Source of the DNA: Aquilaria yunnanensis
Taxonomy: Eukaryota > Streptophyta > Magnoliopsida > Malvales > Thymelaeaceae
Direction: 5' to 3'
Length of the DNA: 64,000 nt
Assembly: GCA_039654915.1 (NCBI GenBank)
Contig: CM077596.1
Location: 4,278,001-4,342,000, forward strand
The translations under genes were made by a program, and so were the position numbers. Positions within the stretch are counted from its first letter, which is position 1; each line of letters begins with the position of its first letter. The notes beneath the pieces were generated by a model. It was given only the letters and a program-made list of their open reading frames with translations, had not been told where the DNA came from and did not search any database. Shown here piece by piece: positions 21,950 to 35,060 of this stretch.

Positions 21950-24900
21950 TCTATTGATTGATAGTAAGGATGAAAATTTTATCACTAAATATCAGAAGTT
22001 TGTGTTGTGACATTAAGAAATGAGCATTGAGTTGATTTTTGAATAATGGGAAGCATGATGTTGTTACATTTCAAGAAATGAAATTGGGATAGTTTTGATA
22101 TAAAAAAGTTGTCCTCTCTGTGGTGTTTTAAAGGCTTGGACATAGATTGGGTGGAATTTGAAGGAGAATCTGGGGGACTAATGATTATATGGCAAACGAA
22201 ATTCTTTACACCTCAAACAACTAAAATTTATTAACATGGGATTTTTCTAATTGGTAAAATTTTGGCTTTTAAATTAAAAGTATGCTTGTGACTATACATA
22301 CCCCAAATGATAATGCTATGTGAAGCTAGTTATGGGAGGAGTTGTAGCAATTAAAAAACCAAATTAGTGGGTTTTGGATAATAGGTGGGGAATAGAATGA
22401 AATCCAAACATATGCCTATGGCTTTTGTGAATAAAGGAATGAAGTACTTTAGATAATTTGTAGATAAAGTAGAGCTGGTGGATATACCAATGATAAGGGG
22501 GAGCTTTTACATGGTCAAACAACCTAGAGTAGCTTATTAAGAGTAAAATTGATAGATTTCTAGTTGACTAAAAAATTTGCTTGCAGATTTCCTCAATTAC
22601 AACAATGGAGGATTAGTGTCTGTTTTTCAGATCATGAAGCTGTATCATTAGGAAGGAAAAATTAAGCTAAATTGAGGACTAATGCCTTTTTATTTTAACA
22701 ATTGGTGGTTAAATAAAGTGGACTTCAAACCATGGTTTGACAATTTATACAGATCATTAGATTGAAATTTTGGTAGGAAGCAATAACTTATAAGATCAAA
22801 GAAGCAAATTTGTGAATGAAGTAAAAGTTTGAAAAAATTAGGAAAAAAACACTAATCTGGAACTGAAAGTGTTATCACTCTGAGTGCTTAAATATAAGGA
22901 TCATATTTAGTGTATCTAAGTCTTAGAGCAATGCATGTTCTATAGGCCATCAGAATATGTACACTATATTTATCCAAGTGGCCTTTTTAGTCTTTATGCA
23001 AAGATGTGTATATTGGTCCAACTATCACGCACATATTCTCATATATTTTCAATTAGTAGCATAGACAATGATCAAAACCTCATCTCATGTCAGTATAGCA
23101 TTCATGCAAAATTCCATGCATTTGGACAATTACATGCACACTTGGTGCACTAGGTGCCCATTTCATGTGTCCAAACTTTCACATCATGTCCAACTCAAAT
23201 TCTACCAATTTTCTCCTGTGTCCTAATGGTGTTAAACCATTGAATACACTTAAACCTTCATAAGGAAATAGGTTTGAGACACTTTGCAGTTATGGATTTT
23301 ATACTCAACCAGGTAAAATTTATCATTTGAACAGTATACAGCAAAATCAGCTAACTTTGACAAGCCATAACTCTAGCCACAATGCACCAAATTGAGTGAT
23401 TCAAAAGTCCAATTTTTCATCTTGAAGATTAGTAAGATAAATCAAAATTTCATATCTAAATTCAACTTATACACGAAGTTATGGCTTCTAGACCACAAGG
23501 TGTGAAAACTTAGCAACAATTTCCAGTAATGCCTATACAAAATTTGCAAATAAATCATCCACTTCATTTTTAAGTGCATAACCAGCTTGGGTAGGTTCAT
23601 ACATGCCTTAAACACTTGGGAAAATTACTCCCCTAAATTTAGAGCCATTTCATGTGCATTGAATATAATTTCCTTTAAAACAGCTCATACATTGCAAAAT
23701 GGACAGAATAGCACATACAAGCTCAAACATCACTTCTATGCCTCAAATATCAACCATAAAATTTTCATAGTGTATTGACATGCATAGATACATCATACAT
23801 ATGCCTTAGCTTAGTTGGGTACATACATTAGCTTCTTAGAGAACTTTACAAACACAATGCACTTTATAAACTTCAAAAGGTAGCTGCTGCATAAGGCAGG
23901 AAGTACCAACACTAAAATTAGAAAATGTGCTCCAAAAATCATGAAACACTCCAGTTTAATACTAGAAATATTGAAGTTCATGTACCTGAAATTTCACAAA
24001 AGAAAAAAAATCAAACTACAAGTATTATTTTGACTGCTCTCTTTTTGGACCACCTGAAATATGGACAAAAAATGAGGTAAGCTCCTTATATAGAATTTAG
24101 TATGGGCTTTCAATGTAAAGTATTCCATAGTAACATACCACCTAAAATTCAAAGACACAAAAACACATAAAAAACAACACATAAGCATAAATATGGCAAC
24201 CATATGTAATGCAATAGCAATGGCACATTAGAGTTAGTCCATAATCATTTAATAAAACAATAAGATATCACAATAGTATCACTATAGCAACCCTCCTAAC
24301 ATTTTCACTTGGTTTTAGGAGGCTTTTAGGTCTTAGTTAGTACTAATGTGAGCTCTAGAAACCTTCTTTATAAGTTGTCATCTTTACCATGGTAACACTA
24401 TGGCCGAAACCTTGCCGTGCTTCTTTCCCCTTAACCTATACTAGGTTCCTTGAGCTTTTTACTCTCTTCTAAGTATAGTATTAGCTTCATGGATGTGTGG
24501 AAATATAGTAAACAATCTAGGAAACTTAAGAAAACCCTTACCTTGAGATGTTAAAGTCGAAACCCTATATGAACCCCAAAACTAGGGTTTTTGTGCTCTT
24601 TGTTGAATTCTCATGGTTTCTCTTGATTTCTTAAGGCATAGTGGCTATAGAGGGCTATGGAGGTGTTCAAGGAGAAGGTTTAGGGCTGGTAGAGGCTGAT
24701 AATGAGAGAAAATGGCAAGGAAATGAAGATATTTCTTCATTTATTCATCATTTTGACTTAGGTGGCATATATGCAAATTTTTTGTAGCTTTTACCTACAC
24801 TCGTACCATGTTGTATCCAGCCATTCAAGGGTGGAAAATAATTTTTTTTTACCACTTTTAACCTTGTCAAAGGTCATTACAACCATTAGACAAAAAGGTG

Positions 24901-27900
24901 GACACCTGGGTCCTTAGTTGGCATTATGCTATAAATAGTGAACTTGGCCTCTTTGAGCACTTTGGTCCCTAACGGTATCTTTAATTCAATCCATTTCCTT
25001 TCTTGATAATATCATCCATGTCTCCATAAGCCATCTTTAGAAATTTATGCAATTAAATAACCAACCTTTGTAACCTTACAATTTAGTCTATAGGTTACTT
25101 GCAAAACAAGCCATCCATTAAGCCTTTCTTAAGGACCAAGCTATCACTAAGTAGGCCACTTAAGAGAGCCAATATTTAATACTTTACACTTGATAATTCA
25201 TGCATTATGGTGAAAATTAAAGCATACAAGTTTAGGTTCTTATGCTATAATTTTCCCATTTTGTGAAAATGATAACAGAAAGAGGCTTAGAAAGAGCTTG
25301 ACATACTAGAAAGGAAAAAGGAAGAGAAACCAGAAGATAAGTAGCTTTTTTATCAATGGTATCTAAGCAACAAGAAGATGTGGTTACTAAGAAAAATGGA
25401 AGAATCTTCAGCAAGGTAGAAAATGAGATGCTACTAGATATAAGTAAAGGATTGTAACTCAAGGTATTTCCAATTAATTATGAATAATAAGATAAGAGAA
25501 AATAATCTATAGGCTATTGCGATTAATGGAAAAACTGTAGAGAATCATTTGTCTATCATGGAAGAGGTTGCAGGGTATTTTAAAAAGCATTTTGCTCGAT
25601 TGACTGGACCACTTCTACATCCACCAAGAGGATGCTTTAGAAGATTATGTTGGGCAAGAACAGTATGCTTAGAAGCAAATTTACAATAAAGGAGATAAGA
25701 GAAGCGGTGTGGAGTTGTGGTGGTGACAAGGCATGGGGACAGGATAGGTTCAACCTTAGATTTTAAGGAGAATTGGATGGTTTTAAAAGATGATAGTTGA
25801 TCTTTTATGGAGTACTTCAATAGAAGCATGGAACTTCCTATGCAGACAATACATCTTTCATTGCCTTAATTCTAAAAAATATGTGTCCTGAAACTCTACA
25901 AGATTTTAGGCCTATAACTTTGGTTAGAAATGGTACAAAATTCTATCAAAGGTCCTTGCTATCATATTATAAAGTGTTATGTTAAACATGATGGGGAATT
26001 CTTGATATGTCTTCATAAAAAAGAAAGCAACTTTTGGATTATGCTCTAATTACAAATAAAGTAGTACATAGTTTGAAGGTTTCTAAAAGTAAAAGTGTGA
26101 TTTTGAAATTGATTTTGAAAAGGCTTATCATTCCATTGGATGGAGTTTCTTGATGGTGTTATATTGGGAATGAAATTTGGTCATCATTGAAGGGCATGGA
26201 TCATGGAATGTGTGAGTTCCATGAAAAAGTAGTTCTAGTGAACGGTTCATTGACAAGACAATTTAACATGGGCAAATGACTATGGCAAGGAGATCCAATA
26301 TCTCTTTTTCTTCTCAATATAGTTTGTGAAGGTGTCAATCTACTATTAAAGCAAAATCACTAAGCCTTTTTTTTGGAATTTATATTGGCCTAAAGGAGGA
26401 GTTAAGACTATCTCATTTACAATTTACAAATGATACCTTTCTCTTTTGTGGAGGGAATTTAAAGAGTTTGAAAAACCTAGAAAGGGTGCTGAAATGTTAC
26501 CAGTTGTCCTCTAGATTAAAGATAAACATGTAGAAAAGCAAATTGTATGGGGCTAACTTGGAGAAGAAAATTGTGAAGGCATGGGGCAAAGAGATTGAAT
26601 GTCTTCATAGAAAGTTTTCTTTTTATATCTAGGTTTGTTGATAATCACAATCCTTAATCAATGAAAATGGGGGAGACTATGTTTGGAAGTGTTAGGTCTA
26701 GATTAAGTATGTGGAAAACAAAATGCATATTAAGTGTAAGGAGGGGTCACTTTTATAAAATCTATATTGAACAGCTTGCCTATGTATTATTTTTCAATTT
26801 TTTTTGTACCTACAAGTGTGTTAAAGGAGCTTGAAAAAAAGCAAAGAAATTTCTTTTGGGGCAATAAGATGGTTTGAGGAAATTGGTGCCAATCGGGTGG
26901 AGATCTATCATCAGATAAAAAAAAATGGCTAAGGATTGGAGATCTACGCAAGAAGAATAAAGCTTTATTAACTAATTGGTTATTGAGATAAGAAAATGAA
27001 CTTGTTGCTAATTGGAGGAGGGTTATTCAAGAAAAGTATAGAGGACATCAAGAGGACTTGCGGTTGACAACTATAGGAGGAAATAAAGTTTCATTGGTTT
27101 GGAGAAAGGTAATAGGGGAGTTGAACAATGAAAATAGAAGTAACTATATTCTGAAATGTGGTTTTTTTTACTGAATTTGGAAATGGCAGTGGCACTTTTG
27201 TTTTGGCATGATCATTAGATTGAAGGTTTAATATTGAAAGAAAAGTTCCCAATGATTTTTGCATTATCTGTTAACAAGAAAGGACAAGCTAAAGACTTTG
27301 ATTACTGGAATAATGGTATATAAAAGTTGGAAGTAAAGTTGTAAAGACCAGTTTTTTATTGGGAGACTTAAGTATGGAACAAAGTCATGGAGGCAGTCGA
27401 AAGGAAAGTATTAAGTGCTTAACACAAGAATAGACTCATCTAGACTCTTGAAGGCTTAAGTCTCTTTTTAGTTAAATCCTTTGTGAAGCATATAGGTGCT
27501 ACAAAGATCCAAAATGTAGATATAGTGGCATTTATTTGGAGCTTCTGGGCTCCTCTAAAGGTAGTCATTTTCATGTGGCAACTGTTATTAGAAAAACTAC
27601 TTATGACAAGCTTGTTAATAGAGTAGAATGTGTTGGATGGCCAAAATGCAAGTTGTCAACATGCAATAAAAATTTAGAAATTGTTAGTCATTTATTCTTA
27701 CATTGTGGCTTTGTGTGGAGGCTTTGGTCATTGATTCTTAAAGATTGGATGATGCAATGACCAATACCTAAGGTGACTAGTTTTATAAGCAATGGAAGGA
27801 TTGCTCTCACTAGGTACACTCAAAGGAGATTTGGATGCTATTTATCTGCATGGAAATTCGGATAGTATAGCAAGTGAGAAATGACAAAGTATTTAGAATA

Positions 27901-28480
27901 TGACCACGTAAAATTGAGGGTTGGGAATTGGCTCAATGCAAAGTGGCATGGTGCAAAAATAACAGTTCTTAATGTAATGATGGCTCTTGCAAACTTGACC
28001 ATCAAGAATGGAAAATTAAATTTCAGAGAATTGGTAACTTGGGAGCTCAAAAAGGTGGGAATTTAATGTTTAATGTGGATGTTGTGGTATAGGCAAGTAA
28101 TAGGTTGACTACCATCGATGGAGTGCTAAAGGATGAAGATACAAGGTATTACAAATTTTCTATAAATATGTTAATTTTTCAAGTGTTGTAGAGGTTGAGA
28201 TTACAATAATACATGAAGCTCTAAAGATTATGTCTGAAAAATAAGAATTTAAATTTTGAAGAATTAATTATGAAAAGTGATTCAAGGTTGGCTGCTGGTT
28301 GGATCAATAGTTCATGTTCTAAACCATGGAGGCTGACTGACATAATACACCAGATTGAGGAACTAACAAAGAGAATCTCTAAATGAAGCATTACGTACAC
28401 TCCCGAATGAGGCAATTGAAATATCTAATGCTTTAACAAAACAAAGCTTTGGAAGAACATCTCCATTATATGTTTGGTTT
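21950..28480 (+). pseudogene. LINE ORF2 pseudogene: endonuclease, reverse transcriptase, zf-RVT, RNase H
   Basis: Endonuclease part: ILSLNIRSLCCDIKK (for LxWNxRGL) near 21977, DVVTFQEMKLG (for LCLQETK) near 22050, then WIIGGE near 22376 and ELVDIPMIRGSF near 22470. The ORF is cut at 22869 by a solo LTR and resumes at 25283. Reverse transcriptase: NGKTVENHLSIMEEVAGYF near 25530, FTIKEIREAVWSCGGDKAWG near 25678 (family EEIKEAVW.C...KAPGPDG), QLLDYALITNKVVHSLKVSK near 26028, LWQGDPISLFLLNIV near 26279, and HLQFTNDTFLFCGG near 26417, where the usual FADD active site reads FTND. The zf-RVT segment is at 27536-27760 (VSHLFLHCGFVWRLW). RNase H runs from about 28050 to 28480 (FNVD..., then MKSDSRLAAGWINSS). 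Many stops: inactive. Confidence 0.85.
22870..25277 (-). mobile_element. Solo LTR inserted in LINE ORF2 (GAAAG target duplication)
   Basis: The insert starts TGTTATCACTC and ends AAAATGATAACA; the outer eight bases are a perfect inverted repeat (TGTTATCA...TGATAACA). It is flanked by GAAAG at 22865-22869 and again at 25278-25282, a perfect 5-bp target duplication. Removing it rejoins the LINE ORF2 linker region. The 2,408 bp contain no gag or pol and no second LTR, so it is a solo LTR, probably of a long-LTR Ty3-type element. Minus orientation is inferred by analogy with the other LTRs here: a purine-rich GGAGAAGG/GGCAAGG leader-like block lies about three quarters of the way along. Frames inside (for example 22935-23153, 23587-23778, 23994-24203) are spurious. 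Confidence 0.85.
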
Positions 28481-28755
28481 GTGTATTTCCACACATAATC
28501 TCAAGAGCGTGGACCATGTATATGTCTATAATGAAACAAAATATCTTTTGTAGTTAAAAATAAATATAGTGCTTAGGAGCTCATGACTAGTAAAATGTAG
28601 AGTTTAGCTTATAGTTTAACGGCATGATGTATAGACACAAAAGCTAAACCAAGCAAAGAGATCATGTAATAACCAAAACCAAAATGCTACGTTCAAAGCT
28701 AGATTAAGTTTAGGTAGGCCGCTAAATGGCCATTACATAGATTTATATGATTTGA

Positions 28756-28784
28756 CTAGGTAAAGTACCTATGCAATGCACAGG
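28756..28784 (-). other. Helitron A 3' terminal hairpin and CTAG end
   Basis: Minus strand: CCTGTGCA T TGCATAGG (28784-28768) forms an eight-pair stem with one G-T wobble, then TACTTTAC CTAG (28767-28756), then T. It acts as the transposition terminator in Helitron rolling-circle models. It fixes the low-coordinate end of Helitron A to the base. Confidence 0.82.
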
Positions 28785-30773
28785 ACAATAGTTTATTAAG
28801 GTTGTATTTCTTTTTCTGAAATTAAATAAGGTTATGGAGTTTTAAGAAGAAATTTAATAATGTTTAAAAAATTTTAAAAAGTACTAATAGATAGAATATG
28901 TTGTAAAAGAGTGATTTGTAAAATTGAGAAATTGTAGTTTTAGTTGTAAATCTTTTATAGATTTACAATCTGTCATTAAATGTTGATAAGGAGAAATTAC
29001 AGTCTTTGCTTATTAGAATATTTTTCAATTGTTTTTGTTATATTCACTTGCTTGCCAAATTCAACTCTTAAAAGTTTTCCCTTTGTTTTTAATTTTATCC
29101 CATGTAAATAACTCAATTTTGTAGATGGACTATTTAAAGACTTCACATCCAAATTTTGTTAGTGGGAGTAATGCTGTAGAGCTACCATGTAGCAGATCAT
29201 ATTTTCTAAAGTTTCTCCACCTATTGGAAGGAGTAAGGTGTCATCCTCCTATGAACATCTTGTATTCCATCTTATGTTGTTTGACTTCTATTCTTAATTT
29301 TGTTTAATCTACCCCTGATTATAACTCTTTATCTTCTATCATTGGAAAACAAGTTAGTGCAATAATAAGCTCTCTCTCTTGATATGTTTATTAATTGTTA
29401 TGTGTGCTTTATTGAATTTAAATTAGGATTCACTTATTGATTCTTTTGTTTTTTTTTTCTATTTTTGGTTATCTACATGAACTATTGGCTGTTAGATCTA
29501 TATTGATCACTTTTCATCAAGACGAAACTTTCTTGGATACTGTGTAGGGACATTTCTATAAGGCAAATAAAGTTGTAAAACTTATGTTGTAAGTGCTCCT
29601 TACTATACAACATCCCCAATACTCAATCATTATTTACATTCATAAGTTGTCTTTGCTCATTTATATAGATACATATGATTATGTTTGAAAGTTTTTATAA
29701 TCAAGGTTTTCTTGGCTTTGTTGATTTATACGTGAACTTGCAAGTGTAAATAAACATTTATTTATACTTATTTGTGTGGGTTTATATGATCGGTTTTGTT
29801 TTCATCTGAATTCATTAAAATGCTTGTCGTAAAGAAGTATCTTTTGATAATGTCTTACTAACAGTATGGTTCAATCTAGGAGGAAAATATTTTACGGAAA
29901 GAATAAAGATAATACAAAATGTATCCTAGTATTGTTTTAGGTATATTACTTGTTGAAGTGTACTGTATAATGTTAGTTTTGTTTTAAGCATTTTCTACCA
30001 CCGAAAACTCATAAATTAGCAAACAAAATCTATAAGATTGATAATTGCCTTTGTTTTTGCTTTTGCTTTCCTTGTATTATTGAACCATAGTTTTCAAAGA
30101 TATGTTATAGACATTGTGAGAACTTAAAAGAGGTTCAATTGGTTAAACCATCAAATATTTATATGGTTAAATAATTTCATAATTGATATTGATTGAGGAG
30201 GGAAAGAGTTATTAATATAACTTGAATCTTTTTTAAAAAATTTAACATTGGCAAGAAATAATTTAACTCTAATGAGAATCGAAAATGTACATTTGTAGGT
30301 TTTAAAATCAACAGGGGAAGAGAGAGCTATTACATTGTAAATGAAAAATATGCAAAATGTTGAAGGCTTACTTGGGGAAACTATTTAAAGAAAAAACCAA
30401 TGTGAGTAGAAAGAATAATAGGCATAGAGGGAGATGGAGTCTTATAGGTTTGTCTTAAAATCCACATGTTATATACATATGCATTTTGACGTAGATGTTA
30501 GGTATATCTGGTGAAATTTTTTTTTTGTTAGGCATATAAAGTGATATTTATTTGTTTTTTGTGGAGTTACATTCATTCCTATATATATGATCATGTTTGA
30601 TGGTGACTACATAAGGATGCTTCCTTCATGTTTACAGTTCTTGTAATAAGTAATTTGGTTTTTTGTGCATATATTGTCTAAGTTTTTAACATAAGTAAAT
30701 GTACTTGACTATTTTACTCCATTGGTTGGATGTTATTGAACACTTCTTTGTACACAATATTATTTGTGTAGTT

Positions 30774-33700
30774 CTAAAACTTATTCTCTTTGATGATAAG
30801 AATCTTCAATCCTTTTATGTCTATCACCCTTGATAGTGGAACATATGGTTGATCATGGAAAAAAATAATGTGGGGCAAGTAGACTCCTACAATATTCAGG
30901 GATTGTCCTTGACTTTTGTTAATTTTCATTGCATAGCACGGCCTTACAAGGAGGTGTCTTTTCTTCATGATGAAAGGGCATTTAGAATTTAGGGAAGTTA
31001 GAGTTATTCTAGGTATAAAATTTTTTTCTCTAATATTACTTCCAATGATAACACAAGCCTCGATTATCCAATCCTCTAAGTTAGTAATAATAAGTCTTGT
31101 TCCATTGCATAATCTTTGAGCTAGGTTGACATTTCTCAAAAGCATGATAGGTATGGCTTATTTCATTTTCAACTAGGGAGAAGGGATTCCGGAGAATTTC
31201 AAATTATTGAAAAACTTTATTGGATACATAGTTTCTTGTTTTGCCATGTTAGCTTAGGCTTTGCATATTTCATCAACACTTTTATCTGCATGTAGTTGTT
31301 AATTCTATATGCATCATCATTTAAAAGGTTAAAATTGCTCACTCATGCAGATGTCCTACATTCTCTTTGTTATTGTTGAAATCTAGAAATGTTGTTTGAA
31401 TAATTTCATTTATTGATAAGGAAAAAGGGTAAAGTACAAACTATTAAGAGATTTGAATCAAAGTGTGTTAGTCATCTCTTAGTCTTGCTATTGTTGGCAT
31501 TTTTCCATAACCAATATCCAATATCCACTTATCAAAATTATGTTTTGAGACATCTGTATGGCCATTGATGTCAATCTCATTAACTCTCATGCCTTTTTTT
31601 TTCAATGAAAAAACCTGACATTCATCTTAAAGTGTGTAGATCTGTTGATGCATGCTCCTAGAATTTCTTATCTTTTAACTTTGGGAATAACATGCAATAT
31701 TTGTCTGAAATCCCCTCAAAGCAAAATTGTAACTCCCCTAAATATTTTTGTTCTCATTTTGGGATTCTTATGGCCAACTGTCTTTCAATGTTTGATCTAA
31801 TGCTTCAAAAGCATATCATTGTATTATGGGAACTTTATTGCAAATGATAAAGCTCGCTTCATTCATCAATTTTGCAAGATGAGTTCTGTGCTTGATTTCA
31901 CTTGTGCTAGTATCCATAAGATCTAGAGGGATAACAAACATGCTATGCACTGTCCTTCCTCCTAGAAGTAAAAATGATGTAATTCCTGCATTTGAACATT
32001 ATCAAATGATTGAAATTGAGGGTAGGGTAAAGAATAAATATTTGAATTATTTTTAGTAATTGTTTTTTTTATTTAGCATGGTTTTTATATTTTATATTTG
32101 AAGTGAGTCATGATGTGTGTGATTTTTTAATAGCATTTTAGTTCCTACAACATGTTATTTTTTATCAGATCTTATGGAGTTTTCATTTTGTTTTTTTAAT
32201 AGCATTCTAGTTCCTAAAACCTTTGTTTCATTCTATTTCAAGATTTATATGTTTGAAATGGGGTAAAAAGGTTATGATTGGCATGTTTTCTAACTATTTT
32301 GTTATTTGTAATTATAAATGTTATGTTAGATGATTTTTTTTTTGTGGAATGATGTTTGATTACTTTTCTAAAATTTATTTATATTCTCTAATTAGAGATT
32401 CTTACTGATTAGGATAACTTTTTTCTATATGTATTTGATATAGATAATGGTAGGGTCACTATTTATTAGGTGAAGAAAATGTCTTATGTTAGGTGACACA
32501 AATATTTTATAATATAAGGAATATTAAATTATTACTTGATGATGCTACTACAAGCGCTATCTTTCATTGAGAACATAATTTTGAATTAATGGTCTTATAG
32601 AGAAATGTCCTCCAGTTCTATCAACACCATAGATAAAATAAAAGTATCTGTGTTCATGATTGATTGATATTCCTTATATTATAAAAGTATCATTAAGTGA
32701 TTGAAAGAGCTGCTTATGTTCAATCTATAGCAAGTGCTAAATATAATTTAGCTATTCTCTAATCGATCAATTGTTCATTTTTCTTAGTAGTGTAGTATTT
32801 GGCATTAGCAATTCGTTAAAATCTTTCAAAGATTTCCCACTTTTATTCAATATCTCTTCAATCCCAAAAAATCAATATTTCTATTTTTGTTCATTATATA
32901 GCTGGAAGTTTCTTCAATACATCTTGATTGGATACACTGCATCCATATTTTCTCCTGGTAATCCCAAACATAATGTGTTGATATATTTGCATGTTTATTT
33001 TCTTGCATAGCTTCATTTAAAACCATCCACTCTGTAAACATCATGCTATTTACTTTGTTATTTAAAATAAATCATAGATGGTGTGAATTTTCCACTACCA
33101 CCATTTACTCATTTAGGAGATCGAACTGAAACCTTATAATAAAAGGTTGGTAAAAGTTTATGTCAAATGAAAAAAATCCTCCATGCTACTTTATAAGCAA
33201 ACAATTATTGACAATCTAAATATTGTTTCACTTTGTCAATCTCAACTATCTTTTTAATGTCCGACTTACTTGGTCTAACATTTCTTAGATGACCGCTATT
33301 ACCTTATTAGGATACTTGAACAAGTATTTAATAGTTCTAGACTTATTACACCATTCGACATTATTGTGTACTTGATACTTTAGTAAAAGATATTTATTGT
33401 AAAGTATCATATACCTGTTATCCAGCTTCTTGCCATCCTTAACAACATACATTCCACTATCTCTTCTTCTATAGACTAGAAAACCATCTTCATCTATTGT
33501 TATTTCAAGATAAGAAATTCTTAGGAAAGTGTTTACTGCATGTTTCATTAGTCATGCATGGGACATTTCTATGATTTAGTCTGTAAGGTCCATGAATCAT
33601 GAACTCTTTAACAATAACATAACCTTTTGGATCTTCATCTAGGTTTGGAATTTCTTGTGAGATGATATCATCATTGTCATTTATGTTTGAAATTTAAAAT

Positions 33701-35060
33701 CATTTATTAACCAGACTAAAATATGGGTATAGGGTAATCCTCTTTTCTGGAACTCAATGGTACTGATAGCTACCATAAAACCAATGGTTCTTATTAGAAT
33801 AAAATATAATTGAGTAAATATTTTCATACATCAAAATGTTAATTTACCTATAGTAGTTCTTGCAAAACTAAAATTTTTTTTACGTCATTCATCTACCCTT
33901 CGAGTTTCATCTCTAAAACCCTTTGTTACAATTTCGGGATGATCTTAAGACTTTTGACCAGGAATTTGAACGAGCATAGTTTTAATTTCTGGTCATTTCG
34001 AAATGGCTATGGAAGTAATAAAAATATATGGATTGCTTATTCAAAGACATAGGGCCATTATGTCATAGTAGTTTTGTGTCATGTACCTTGGATTTCTTAT
34101 AAATGAAAATGGTAAAACAATTCTTTTGTCCAACTGATAGCATAACAAATATTGTTGTACAATTCTGCTTGAATTTTAGGTTGGTGCATTATAATCCATC
34201 TCAGTATTTGTTGTTTAATTGTTGTATATGCATCTACTATATATTGCTAGAATAATCTTGCTCTTCTTAGTAATGTGGTGCCTTTATTCAATCTTTACTA
34301 AATTCTATATGCATAGAATTCATTCACCATGACAAACTTTCTATATGCATAGAATTCATTTATCATGATAGACTTTCTTTCTTTGTCTTCTTCCATCATT
34401 AGAATGGTATGAAATACTTTCATGGTATCTATTCTCACCATAGGGGGAATAACAATGGATATTGCATTGAAATTTACAAAGGATACAATTCAGAAATATA
34501 TTGATAATCAAGTGATTTATCATGTACAATAAAATCTCAAGTTTCATCATATGTCCCAAAATCTTTAATAATTAATGCTACCTCACAGATAGTTGGACTG
34601 TTATATTCCTTCAAGGTTTTGTCTCATTGTCCAATTAATTTGAGAAACAACCTTTAGGCTAGGCTGTTGCTACACCAGTCCTTAATCATGGAAAACAATT
34701 TTACCACACGATTGTGCTCATCCAACATAGTAATTAGTTCTCATATGATATTCTCATCAACAGTTTTTTAGTTTGGCTCAGCGAAAGAAGATATCATGTT
34801 TTCAAACTTCATGCTTAGTATCATAGAAGTACAATTGAGCAAACTTTGGCTTTAATCCCTCTGGTAGAAGTAATGTTCCAACCTTATGATAATTCTTGCC
34901 TTGTATTATAAAGTTGTCAGTGCTGCCACTTGTATTGATGGAATGGTCAATTTTTGCACCTAAAGATGTGAAAGAAAACATTCAATCATATATTCTTATT
35001 GCATACTTGAACTTTGCTACCATTGATGAACCACTACAATCAAGTAAGTTAATTTAGCGA
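30774..35060 (-). pseudogene. Helitron A Rep-helicase pseudogene
   Basis: In order on minus: about 34800-35060, FSFTSLGAKIDHSINTSG, IIQGKNYHKVGTLLLPEG and LKPKFAQLYFYD (Helitron N-terminal region); about 34356-34559, YSPYGENRYHESISYHSNDG; about 33700-33760, IEFQKRGLPYTHILVW, the HUH motif with the first His replaced by Tyr; 33285-33548, [31 protein letters not shown] and [19 protein letters not shown], which keeps the YxxxY tyrosine pair; about 31700-31950, LDLMDTSTSEIKHRTHLAKL, then SFIICNKVPI where the helicase motif II DEAPM has become NKVPI, and GDFRQILHVIPKVKR; 30774-31145, MLLRNVNLAQRLCNGTRLII and MKINKSQGQSLNIVGVYLP (PIF1-type C-terminal motifs). Multiple stops and shifts: inactive. 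Confidence 0.88.
34304..34375. repeat. 36-bp tandem duplication inside the Helitron A Rep region
   Basis: The unit beginning TCTATATGCATAGAATTCAT occurs at 34304 and again at 34340 with a few C/T and A/T differences. It duplicates part of the coding region and contributes to its inactivation. Confidence 0.75.

Larger units (their letters stand above)
20316..28560 (+). mobile_element. Decayed L1-type LINE (plant non-LTR retrotransposon) split by a solo LTR
   Basis: The element carries in order ORF1 with a DUF4283-like domain, then ORF2 with endonuclease, reverse transcriptase, zf-RVT and RNase H segments, all on plus. This layout is that of plant L1-clade LINEs with a C-terminal RNase H. It is interrupted at 22870-25277 by a solo LTR. 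The 5' and 3' limits are approximate: no poly(A) tail or target duplication could be identified, and 3' sequence may reach close to the Helitron terminus at 28756. Confidence 0.82.
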
